A stretch of DNA of 29,951 bases from NCBI GenBank assembly GCA_010015675.1, contig ML976978.1, positions 1,368,629 through 1,398,579 of the forward strand. Direction: 5' to 3'. This document shows positions 21,701 through 29,951 of this stretch, in pieces. The first letter of the stretch is position 1. Each line of letters starts with the position of its first letter. The position numbers and the translations under genes were made by a program. The stretch comes from Byssothecium circinans (Eukaryota; Ascomycota; Dothideomycetes; Pleosporales; Massarinaceae). Below the pieces are notes generated by a model. The model worked only from the letters and a program-made list of their open reading frames with translations. It was not told the DNA's origin and did not search any database.

Positions 21701-22699
21701 AGTATTTTAGTTTTTTAATCTTTAAGGTCCTTTTAGGGACCTTCCTACTGCTTGTTCCTTAAGTAAGTAGATATGATAGTTGTTTATGCAGCACGCTGTC
21801 TAAAGCAGGCAAGTATGTTCTATTAGTCGCTCATCTTCCTTCCTTAAGAAACCCTTCCTAAGTTTCTCTAATAGGTGTACTTAATATATGTTATCAAAGT
21901 ACTAATTATAAGGAGAGTTAGCGTAACTTTCTTCCCTTATAACAGCTCTAGGTAGGCGTCTTATAGTCTAAGTATATGAGATATTATCTCTAGCGGCCCT
22001 GTCTTCTAGATGGCCTCGTAGCTAGTGTTACGTCTCTAGCAACGTTTACTATATTTATTATGTAAGTGTCGTTTTTCATCTAAAAGTGTCTTCCTTAGTT
22101 TCGTTAGGAAGCATTAGGAATTCATGGCGTTTGTATACGTCCGCTAGATACTTAAAAGGAGGCAGTAGCTTATAGCTAGCTCCATGCCTAGCCTATGCTA
22201 CTTCTTCCTTTAGGAGGAGATGGAACATGCATCTTAAGAGTGCCTTACACTTATTCTACTTAAGCTCCTTATGTCCCTTATTTAAAGGGTGTCCTATAGG
22301 GTAACGGTAGAGACATGCGTTATTTTTATATACTATTACTTCCCTATCTAACCTACTAGCTAGCTAGTATCCTGCAATGTGCTTACTAAGCTAGTATAGT
22401 TAGTAGTGTATATTATAGCACCTACTCTATCCTAGGCGCTCGTGCTATCTTTGCTAGTACTTAAAATAGTGTACGTGGTAGTTGTCTTCTAAGTAGTCCT
22501 TCTTAAGAAGAAGGGTATAAGAGGCTTATTTAGGCGTGTGTTATACACTTCTCCTTTCTTATAGATAAGTAACGTAATGCTCTCTTATGCAGTTATACTA
22601 TTTAACTTCATTATACTTATTATTAATCTTAATTTATTATACTTTTATTTATAAACCTTATTTTCTTATTACTACTACTACTGCTTCGTAGGCGTGGCC

Positions 22700-23970
22700 A
22701 CTGCGCACTAGTGTATCTTAAGTACACGTTCTACCTTTGTATGTATTATCTCTATATATCTAGTATAGATCTTCTTTAAGCCGTTAAAGGACCTCGTGGT
22801 CATCTATCTAGTTTAAAGGGCGAGTTATTTAGGCTAGAATAGATTCTATTTCACTAACATTATTATTAGAGGGTTCCGTTGCCCAATCTAGTTCTAGAGG
22901 TAGGCAAGGAGTAGGCTGCTAATATAGCTCCTCTAGTTTACCCTCCTTAGGTCTTATTACCTTAAACTTAATTATCCTAATCTTAACTACTCTAAGCTTG
23001 CTCACTTAGCCTTAGTTCTTTAGGTAGTCTCTGTAGAAGTGTCCTACTTCACCACATTAGAGACATGCTTTTTTCTTAAAGCGTTCCTAGCGTTATTTAT
23101 AGGTTAGGCTATCTAGCTATCTTCTCTTACTCTTATTAAACTACTTCTTTTACTAGACTTTGTCTATTATTACTATATCGCTATCTTAGTTATATTATGG
23201 TGTCTTTAGCTTCCTATGTCTCCTAAAGTTAGGAATAACCATTATATCCTATTATTTCTTCTATATTGCTCGCTCGTAGAGCCTATTATCAATTCAGGTA
23301 GCTAGGTTAATTATGTCTTATAAGTCTTCTAGCTTATCGTGATGGATTATGCTATCCTTAACAGTTTCCTTTAGCCTATTATAGAAGGCTGTGCGTAATA
23401 GCGCATTATCCTAATTAATCTTTAACTACAGTTATTTAAACTCTATTATATACCTAGCGACTAACCTATCTTACTAGATCTAAGATATCTTTTGCTCTGC
23501 CTAAGTCTCTTTGTTAAGTTTTTTAAATACCTTCTAAATCTTATCTTTAAACGCTGTCTAGCTCTTAAAGATAGTCTTTATATCATCTTTGCAATACCTT
23601 ATCTTATTTATAAGATAGTCGTCTATAAAGGGTTACATCTACGTAGCTGCCTTATCCTTTAGGTGTATGCCGGCCGCGAGGATCTTATCCAAATCCTCCG
23701 TTAGGGCGTTAAATCAATAGTATAAATCTATGTTAGTAAGGAATAGCTTTAAGCTATCTCATCCTCTATCATACTTTTCTAGCGCTGTAATCTTTCTATA
23801 GGGTATAGTGTCCTTAGCCTAGAGTTAAGTAATTACTTACATTAATCTATTAATCTGTTTAGCCTATTGCTGTAACTAGTTAGCCTAGTTAGCTATTACT
23901 AATGCTAGACTTAAAGTAGGTGTACCAACACTACTGCTAGCAGCACGTAGAGTAGTAGGGGCTGCTATTA
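22700..23970 (-). pseudogene. Chromovirus gag with CCHC zinc knuckle
   Basis: This is the minus-strand region between the 5' LTR and the protease. A CX2CX4HX4C nucleocapsid knuckle lies at 23024-23065: Cys at 23063 and 23054, CGEVGHF, His at 23039, last Cys read as TAC at 23024. Gag would coat the element RNA in virus-like particles. The N-terminal part (about 23100-23960) is too decayed for me to define further. Boundaries are approximate. Confidence 0.7.
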
Positions 23971-24017
23971 TATACGTTTAGGTTCTTAAACCTATAGGTA
24001 GTTAAAGTGTTACTAAG

Positions 24018-24467
24018 GGGTATACTCACTAAGCCTAATCCGTGTTAGAGGAGGTTAATTAGTATAAGGTGTATACATTAGGTAGTATACTTTAGTAGTT
24101 TAAGAGGTAAGCGTGCAAAAGTAACTAATTCTATAACTAACTATAGAATAACTAAGTATTAATCTAGGTAAGAGATAAACTATAGAGAGTTAACTATAAA
24201 GAATTAGAATTAGAAAGATAAAGGAAATCCGTCTAGTCTTTATACCACTTATTCTGTTCCTTCACTAAGTCTTTGATCCTACCTAGAGCCTCTGCTCCTT
24301 CTGCTCCCAGGACTTCGTCCTGATCCCGGGATCCATGGGATCTCTTAGTCTTGGCGGGATTATAATCACGTAACCGGCGCCTTGACCCTATCCTGCGCCC
24401 TACTATTCGATACTCTCCCTAAGCGTATCGTTCTTCCGTGGCTGCGGTCATACATTATCTTATAACA
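24018..24467 (-). repeat. Chromovirus 5' LTR
   Basis: On the minus strand it starts TGTTATAAGATAATGTATGA. It keeps more CG and CA than the 3' LTR, including a perfect 12-bp palindrome GATCCCGGGATC at 24322-24333. The inner end (24018-24020) reads GGG where the 3' LTR has TGT, so the exact inner edge is uncertain. I could not identify a primer-binding site. Confidence 0.9.
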
Positions 24468-24472
24468 ACTAA

Positions 24473-26165
24473 CTAGGTAAGATAGACTTAGATACCTTAT
24501 TATTAAAAATTAAGTTTCTATAGACCTAGCTAGAAGGAGGTACTATTACTAGTAAAGACTAAGTATTTTAAGAGCGTGTACCTCTTAATTAAAAGCTAAG
24601 AGTATATTAAGTAATATAATAGTAGAAAGAAGAAGAAAGAGAAGAGTATATAGAGTATAAGCTATTAGCTAAAGATATAACTAAGAACTACTTTATACTA
24701 TTATTTAGATACTATATTTACTATAAGTATAAAAGGATAATTAAGAGGATAGGAAGTAGTAGGATACTTATCTATAATAAAGAAGTAGATAAAATCCTTT
24801 TTAGAGCTCTCTCTATAAATATAAAACTATACTTAGTTAATTAGGAAAGTAGAAAGGTTCTAAAGGAAGGCTAAGAAGCTCTTAAAGGGTAGTATTAAGT
24901 TTATAGTAAATATAATATATAAGTTAAAGGTAAAGAAGGTTAATCTAGTTAATAACTATATAGTTAAGCTTAACCTAGTTTAAGAATAAATAAACTAGAA
25001 AGAATAAATAGACTAGAAAGAATAAGCCTTTATATATAAGAAACTAAATAAGGATACTAATTAAAGATAGTTTAAAAAGTATATCTACTATTACTATATA
25101 GAGTTTCTAATAGGTTCTTAAGTTATACTAAAGTATATTAAGAAAATAAAGATTAGTATTACCTTATAAGAAAGGGAGATATAATTCTTTATTAAAATAC
25201 TACTTTATAGAGAAGCCTTACTTATATAGGACTTTAGTAAGTTAGGGAGAATCTATAAAGATATAGTCCTACTAGTAAAGATCTATATAGTAGAATATAA
25301 GGCCTAGTAAAAAGGTTACTTCTCTATTTTAAGCAAACTTAGAGATATAATAGTAGAAATAATTAAAGACTAGCTATACTAAAGGATATTTAAGTTCTAT
25401 ATAAGCCCTTATTATAATCCTAGTTTCTAGTTAATAAAAAGAATGCTAGGTATTACTTAATTAATAATACCTAAAGGATTAATATAGTAACTATTAGGGA
25501 CACTAACCTTACCCTAAATACTAATAAGTTTATTAAGAAATTTATAGTACATTATATCTTTTCCCTTATTAATTAGTTTTCTAGGTATAACTAAATTATC
25601 TTATATAAAGACTTTAGGGTATTAACAGCCTCTTATATACTATTAAGGCTTATCTAGTAATATACTATACTAATAGAATTAACTAATTTATTATAGAGTT
25701 TATCTAGGTTATACTAAAGGTTCTTAAGGGCTAAATACCCTATTATTACCTACTATATATTAATAATATAGAAGCAAAAGAACTAAAAACTAACTATAAT
25801 AGTAAAGAAATTAAGTCTAGTTTATACTAATATATTATAGAATATATCTATAATCTAGACTAAGTACTTCTTAATATAGAGCTTACTAGCTATATAGCCT
25901 TAGAGTATAAATTAGACTAGTATTTTACATTAGATCTAATTATAGGCTATAAAGTTAATAAGAATAGTTAATACTCTTAGATAGAGAAGGTTATAAAGAT
26001 TACTAACTAGCCTTTATATATATATATATAAGAGATATCTAAATATTTTTTAGTATTTATATCTACTATAGAATCTAGGTAGTAGGCTTTACTCTATAAG
26101 TAGTACTACTATTTAAACTTCTTAAGAAAAATATTAAGTTTAAATAGACTAAAGATACCTTAAAA
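24473..26165 (+). pseudogene. Older Ty3/gypsy pol (RT and start of RNase H), RIP-degraded
   Basis: The plus strand resumes an element split by the chromovirus. Around 25260-25400 it reads VEYKA, then LSKLRDIIVEIIKD, then KFYISPYYNPSF, matching the N-terminal RT region of fungal gypsy elements (the EHxAW, ML-x-ERL and GPYRNPWFLV blocks). Near 25755-25790 a YINNIEAKELKTNY segment fits the RT box FIDDxxxKGPxTxY, with both Asp altered to Asn. Around 25830-26010 the thumb and RNase H approach is recognisable (YIIEYIYNLDQVL, IIGYKVN, IEKVIKI). Frames shift at least once between 25450 and 25750. It ends against the helicase remnant near 26170. The family is distinct from the inserted chromovirus. 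Confidence 0.75.
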
Positions 26166-26174
26166 GCTATAAAG

Positions 26175-27333
26175 GGTCTTAAGAACTATATTATAATAGC
26201 TGTATATATAAGCTATTAAGGTTACACTATAATAGAAATACCTTTCCTTTAATCTTTATTATCCTTGTCTACTATAATTCTAGTACTACTCTCTTAAAAG
26301 TTCTACCTTAAACTTTATAATCTGTATATGCGAAAGCTGCTGCATATAGCAACCCCTTATAAGTTACGTTAGTTTGCTGCTATAGCTGTTTTCTCTAGCA
26401 CTCTATCTTTACGCTATTTAGTGTCAAGAGGATGGTGCCGCGCGGTATACCTATAGAGTGGAAGCCTCTTGTTGTCTCTGCTGCTAACAGGATCCCCGCT
26501 AGCGGGCCAAAGTAGAGGATGGTATTAGCAGAGACACGATGGCCTAGATACGCCTTATTTAGGATTATGTCTAAAGCCGTGTAGCTGGCTCCGTTAACTA
26601 ATCTTAGGCCCTAATGCGTGTTTTAATTTACTATAACTAGCATCCTAGGAACGAACATAAAGATGGCTAGCACTGGCACGCTGCTGTCGTCCCCGTAGTT
26701 CAAAATCATGAGAGCTTCTTCTTCTGTTCGCTGGCTGTCTTTCTATTTGTGTTTAGAAATGAAGACCTGCATCTGCGCCTGATGCTGCCTCTGGAAGTGT
26801 ATTACGGCCTCTATATTTAGGTTCTACCGTTGCCACCGTTATACTGGTTTCCCATGAGATCCGTCTATCCCCTCTATAGCACGTACCTTTTAAGAGGTCT
26901 ACATTGGAGCGATCTTGTACGCCTTGACAGATTCGCGTCAGCAGCTGCTGTAATTTCGGATCTCCTGCGGCTTGGACTTGCTCGTTTAGCATCACTATAG
27001 TGGTGAACCTCTGCTAGAGGCCGTGTGCCTTGTCGTGCTGGTGCCTTTGTTCCACTCTAAACGTCTTCCCTTCGTCCTACGGAACCTGTATACTAGGGAG
27101 GAGGATGCTTCTATCTTGCACAGGACGAAACTGGCGAAACTCGCCACAGAAGACGACGATGGGGATCCCGCCGAAGTCCTTCTTGTACAGCCCTGAAGCA
27201 TACACAGCTGCTTGTTGACGCCGTGCAGTGTCCGCGCGCCTAGCATGCTGACCTCATCGATGACTAGCATGTACTTCTCCTGTTCGTTCCTCAAGGCTCT
27301 TCTAGGCTGCCCGCGCCTCGCGGGTTGCTTCAC
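26175..27333 (-). pseudogene. PIF1-type DNA helicase, C-terminal two-thirds, broken
   Basis: Read on the minus strand. Walker B VIDEVSMLGARTLH lies at 27225-27264. After a frameshift near 27185-27205, GGIPIVVFCGEFRQF (about 27125-27175) is helicase motif III, with the usual Asp read Glu. Two TAG codons interrupt the next stretch, then MLNEQVQAAGDPKLQQLL. A second frameshift lies near 26755, followed by VPVLAIFMFVPRMLV, VNGASYTALDII and GPLAGILLAAETTRGF. FAYTDYKV and a decayed QGRT near 26300-26340 are motif VI. A heavily RIPped LYIQLL segment lies near 26200. Walker A is absent, so the N-terminus is missing. Such helicases unwind DNA 5' to 3'. In fungi, free-standing PIF1-like genes are often repeat-associated; no Helitron Rep domain is visible here. 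Confidence 0.85.
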
Positions 27334-27777
27334 CTGTTGAAGGAAGGTTAGTGTTACAGGCTTATATTCATTCCATACCGATTGTGGCGCAACACAGAAG
27401 GCTCAAGAAGTTTCCATAGCAAGCGCGCATCCCCTCTGCCCCTGCGATTGGCCGGGAGCTGCAGCCCTTCTTCTTGCGCGACAACCGTGGAGTGCGACAT
27501 GCGGAGACATCCCGGTGTAGCGTTCTCATATCTCGAACGTTAAATCTTTCACCTCCAGCTCTTTTAAGGACTTGTCCTTCTGACAGCAAACCTCGAGTCA
27601 CGTGTGTTGGTCAAGTATCACCGTTGGCTCTGTTGCATTTCCTTATATTTGGCCGCTAAAGGCAGCCTATCGCCAGCAACTGGTACAAAGAGCTGGTGTA
27701 CATGTAGATAATTAGATTGCAAGGAAAGTCAATCAATCAATATAACCCTCCCTTTACCTTTTATAGATCCTCACCTA
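27334..27777. other. Intergenic stretch of ordinary base composition
   Basis: I see no convincing gene between the helicase remnant and the hydrolase stop codon. On the minus strand 27334-27378 looks like a 45-bp intron (GTATGG, CTAAC branch site, CTTCAACAG), but joining it does not extend the helicase frame sensibly. The last 80 bases contain the hydrolase 3' UTR, including an AATCAATCAATATAAC-type AT-rich patch on the plus strand. Confidence 0.5.
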
Positions 27778-28626
27778 TCATTTCAGCATTTCAAACTCCT
27801 TTGGCATCTCACTTCCATCGACCCAGGCTCTCACGCCTTGTGCGAATAATTCTGGAAGCTGCAAGTCCCATAAGTGAACTGCGTCTCTGACTACAAATGC
27901 CTTGCACTCCTGATCCTTGCTCCCAAGTATTCTCCCAACTTCCCTCGTCTGCTCAACACTATCACGCTTCCCGCCCGCTACGATAGCGACTTTCACGCCC
28001 CGAATCTCGGCAAGGTCCTCTGAGGTCACCGCAGTACAGGCAGAGTAACCCGCCCTCAGCAGTGCCATAGACTGATTCTTTCGAAACTCCTCTCTGAGCC
28101 CTGGGACCGGTTCCACGCCGAGCGAGAACCAAAACATGGCGTCGGTGGCGAATTTGCCCAGCACGATCTCCACTCCACCAAATAGGCGTGGTCGAGACAT
28201 GATCCATCGCCTGAACCCGCTGGGCGGCGCGCACCCGGTGCAAAAGAGACTGAGCACCAGCTCCGGACGCTGTCGCGCTAATTCTAACCCTACGACGCCG
28301 CCTAGGGACAGACCGACGATGTGGGCCCTGCCGCCTGCGACTTTGGTCGAGATGAGATGGGAGAGCGCTTCGATGGCGTTGTCGAAGGTGAATGGGATAT
28401 TCCTAGATCTAGAGTGCCCTGGTAGATCGACGAGAATGAGTTCGTAGTCCTTGGAGAGGAAAGATGTAGTGCGGGAGAATTCTATATGGCACAATTCGAG
28501 GCCATGGAGGAAGACGATGGGCACGTGGTGCGAGGAATCCTTGCCATTGGGGTGCGGCGAGGGGGAGAGACGGGTGAAGGAGATTTCCAGATTTGGTTGC
28601 TTGGAATTGGATTCCTGCGATGACAT
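27778..28626 (-). CDS. Alpha/beta hydrolase fold protein, intact
   Basis: A 282-residue protein without introns and without RIP stops. The oxyanion-type segment is VFLHGLE (residues 38-44). DLPGHSRS (67-74) is the common loop after strand 4. The nucleophile elbow is GLSLGG, with Ser107. The acid is probably Asp222 (GGKRD), and the base is His251 in DAVHLWDLQLP. These order and spacings fit a complete Abhydrolase_1/6 catalytic triad at normal family length. No signal peptide or membrane segment is evident, so it is likely cytosolic. The ATG at 28624-28626 has A at -3, and the codon usage is GC-rich, unlike the flanks. Substrate cannot be read from sequence: esterase, lactonase, epoxide or C-C hydrolase are all possible. 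Upstream lies a C/T-rich leader (CCGCCTCATTATCCCCTCCG). It is the only intact gene in the window. Confidence 0.95.
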   Translation of the reverse strand: MSSQESNSKQPNLEISFTRLSPSPHPNGKDSSHHVPIVFLHGLELCHIEFSRTTSFLSKDYELILVDLPGHSRSRNIPFTFDNAIEALSHLISTKVAGGRAHIVGLSLGGVVGLELARQRPELVLSLFCTGCAPPSGFRRWIMSRPRLFGGVEIVLGKFATDAMFWFSLGVEPVPGLREEFRKNQSMALLRAGYSACTAVTSEDLAEIRGVKVAIVAGGKRDSVEQTREVGRILGSKDQECKAFVVRDAVHLWDLQLPELFAQGVRAWVDGSEMPKEFEMLK

Positions 28627-29000
28627 TATCCTGGTTTTACGGAGGGGATAATGAGGCGGAGTACGATCAACTCTAGGCTGGGAAAGGTTGCGTGGCTAGA
28701 CACTTAGGAGGCGTTCTGTTGGACAGCTGAGGCCCGAGAGCATGTGAGAAAAGGATGAATTGTGTGTCGAGCAAGAGGAGCTCAGGAGTCAGGACTATAC
28801 CGGTATAGGCAAGTGGCCGAGGTCCGACCAGAAGAGGCTAGAGAACCGTGGAGAACAGTTTGGTTTAGCCACAGGCTTGATAAGATATTATGTAAGTTTC
28901 AATTGCATCATAATAATTATATAAGAGATGTAAGTAGCATTTTAAGATAATCTAGGATATCTAAGTTAATTAGTAGGTACTAACTAGGGTAGAGATATTA
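28627..29000. other. Hydrolase promoter region and transition to RIPped DNA
   Basis: 28627-28870 keeps normal composition and should hold the hydrolase promoter; on the minus strand a pyrimidine-rich leader precedes the ATG and I see no clear TATA box. From about 28880 the sequence becomes TA-rich. No gene is evident. Confidence 0.5.
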
Positions 29001-29002
29001 TA

Positions 29003-29139
29003 ACGTAAAGTACTACTAAGACAGCTAAACTACTAAAATAGCTAAAATTGCTTAGCAGAATATCAAACTAGTATTATCTTAATAATAAAGCTAAACCTTA
29101 ATATTTTCTTTTAAAATTTTAAACCTAGATAGATATATA
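29003..29139 (+). mobile_element. MITE fragment, AAAG-type end
   Basis: TA at 29001-29002 precedes ACGTAAAGTACTACTAAGAC, with a second 17-bp unit (AACTACTAAAATAGCTA) and CTTAGCA. From there it matches the interior of the MITE at 5186 (GTATTATCTTAATAA, then AAGCTAAACCTTAATATTTT). It is interrupted at TA 29138-29139 by a Fot1 copy. The remainder is not seen in the window. Confidence 0.8.
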
Positions 29140-29566
29140 ATGTATTCTACTACTAAGCATGCTATACTACTAAGCGTACTAGTTTTCCTTAGCTATACTA
29201 ACACTACGCTTATCATAAAATGCCTTAACTAATAAACTTATTACTTATTTAATAAGAAGGTAGGATTAAGCTTGCCCTTTAAGCTTATTATTTAGGCTAA
29301 TTTTAAAGCCTCTAACACGCTGCTAAAGCCTTTAATGTTTGCTATTAAACCCTCTCTTAATACGCACGCGGAATTGCCTTTTAACTAATAATAGTACTAA
29401 ACTATTTAAAACTATTCTTAACTAAAGAGGACATGCTTATCTAATACATCCTTAACTTTAATTTATAAGGATTTACGTCTACCTTAGGTAAAGTGTTAGA
29501 TATAGCGAATAAACTACTACGTAAGCAAGGTAGTAAGGAAGTAGGTATTAACTAGGTAGTATAGTT
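29140..29566 (+). mobile_element. Fot1/pogo-family copy 4, 5' fragment, TTCC-type end
   Basis: It begins ATGTATTCTACTACTAAGCA (ACGT altered) with two 17-bp units and GTTTTCCTTAG. The transposase ATG is at 29220, at the same +80 offset as in copies 1 and 2. The frame runs through the helix-turn-helix and LTK region. At 29567 it is cut by a copia LTR, so the catalytic domain is missing here. Confidence 0.85.
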
Positions 29567-29837
29567 TGTAAAAAGGTGATAATGAGTAAAGGTAATATAG
29601 TGAGAAAAGGTTATAGTCAAATTGTCTAATTTTTCAAAGTACTGCAGGGCAGTTACTATATACTAACTATCTAGATATTCGGATACTAATTATCCGTTCA
29701 GATAATAGCTATCCTTTAGTTTTAGGTTAGTTTGACTTAGTATTTTTAGTCTTGATACTAGATTTAAGATATCCATTGTATTACTATAGTTTCACTATAG
29801 TTTCATTATTTTGGATATCCTATATCCGTTGTTTTAC
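29567..29837 (+). repeat. Copia LTR fragment
   Basis: TGTAAAAAGGTGATAATGAG onward matches the reverse complement of 10005-9780, including the TATAGTTTCA and GGATATCC repeats. It is inserted in Fot1 copy 4 and interrupted at TA 29838-29839 by a MITE. Confidence 0.8.
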
Positions 29838-29839
29838 TA

Positions 29840-29951
29840 ACGTAAAGCACCACCGAACCGTCCACACCACCGAACCGCTCAAAAGCTTAGCAAGGAAAAT
29901 CAAATATTCAACCTTTAATAACAATTTAAATGTAAGAGCTATTAAGCTGAA
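29840..29951. mobile_element. MITE, AAAG-type left end, truncated by the window
   Basis: ACGTAAAGCACCACCGAACC, with a second unit CACCACCGAACCGCTCA, AAAGCTTAGCA, then the interior shared with the MITE at 892 (TATTCAACCTTTAATAACAA, then GAGCTATTAAGCTGAA). The ends are close to those around the assembly gap at 13253-14179 and little RIP-altered. Confidence 0.88.

Larger units (their letters stand above)
17069..24467 (-). mobile_element. Complete Ty3/gypsy chromovirus, 7.4 kb
   Basis: Two LTRs of 450 bp bound the element. ACTAA lies on both sides (17064-17068 and 24468-24472), a perfect 5-bp target duplication. On the minus strand the order is 5' LTR, gag with zinc knuckle, protease, RT, RNase H, integrase, chromodomain, a long 3' segment, polypurine tract and 3' LTR. 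It is RIP-altered but less than its surroundings, and it splits an older gypsy element, so it is younger. A second reading frame on the opposite strand occupies the 3' segment (17670-18275). Confidence 0.93.

Noticed and set aside
1..26340. AT-rich block as a centromere
   Set aside because: AT-richness is explained by RIP of identifiable transposons; nothing in the sequence alone identifies a centromere.
27030..27218. 62-codon plus-strand ORF in the helicase remnant
   Set aside because: It lies antisense to helicase motif III and has no recognisable features.
26175..27333. Helitron, suggested by the PIF1-type helicase
   Set aside because: No Rep/HUH domain, no CTRR end with hairpin and no TC start were seen; the fragment lacks even Walker A.
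27368..27601. 77-codon minus-strand ORF upstream of the helicase remnant
   Set aside because: No domain, biased composition and no frame continuity with the helicase even if the candidate 45-bp intron is removed.
27962..28651. Several ORFs of 66-103 codons overlapping the hydrolase
   Set aside because: They are shadows of the hydrolase frame; the hydrolase frame has a full catalytic triad and expected length.
28762..28950. 62-codon plus-strand ORF upstream of the hydrolase
   Set aside because: It runs into RIPped DNA and shows no domain or codon bias of a gene.

Overview
This window looks like a repeat compartment from a filamentous ascomycete (Pezizomycotina; a Dothideomycete is my guess, not shown). 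Nearly all of 1-26,340 and 28,900-29,951 is AT-rich and saturated with TA, TAG and TAA. CA/TG dinucleotides are depleted. Old transposon reading frames are interrupted almost only by TAA and TAG, never TGA, at positions where Gln or Trp is expected, and catalytic Asp codons read Asn. This is the signature of repeat-induced point mutation (RIP). Only about 26.4-28.9 kb has ordinary base composition.

Layout: 1-889 is the 3' end of a Ty3/gypsy chromovirus pol (+). A 1.16-kb TA-flanked MITE (892-2046) carries a nested 425-bp MITE and an eight-unit 17-bp array. A Fot1/pogo element with a dead transposase follows (2297-4146, +). 4149-5183 is unassigned, with traces of a Cys-rich ORF (-). A second MITE (5186-6257) carries the same nested MITE. 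A Ty1/copia body (about 6260-9213, -) is followed by its probable LTR (9214-10005). 10006-11000 is unassigned. A second Fot1 copy lies at 11003-12835 (+), then an unassigned stretch, then a MITE that contains an 850-bp assembly gap (13253-14179). A third Fot1 copy (14281-16129, -) has a different terminal repeat. A copia gag remnant and an older gypsy element follow. The older gypsy is split by a complete 7.4-kb chromovirus (17069-24467, -) with 450-bp LTRs and a perfect ACTAA target duplication. The RT half of the split gypsy resumes at 24468 (+). A PIF1-type helicase pseudogene (26175-27333, -) follows. The only intact gene is an alpha/beta hydrolase (27778-28626, -). The right edge is a stack of nested insertions: MITE, Fot1, copia LTR, MITE.

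Two things stand out. First, the Fot1 elements and their MITEs share interiors but carry interchangeable ends built as ACGTA + AAG or TTC + tandem 17-bp units + a CTTTTCCTTG or CTTGGC inner motif. One end has grown to eight units. Second, the chromovirus carries, between its chromodomain and 3' LTR and on the opposite strand, a decayed ORF with exact Zn2Cys6 spacing followed by a charged helical tail. The hydrolase is the only locus that looks expressible; everything else here is relic mobile DNA.
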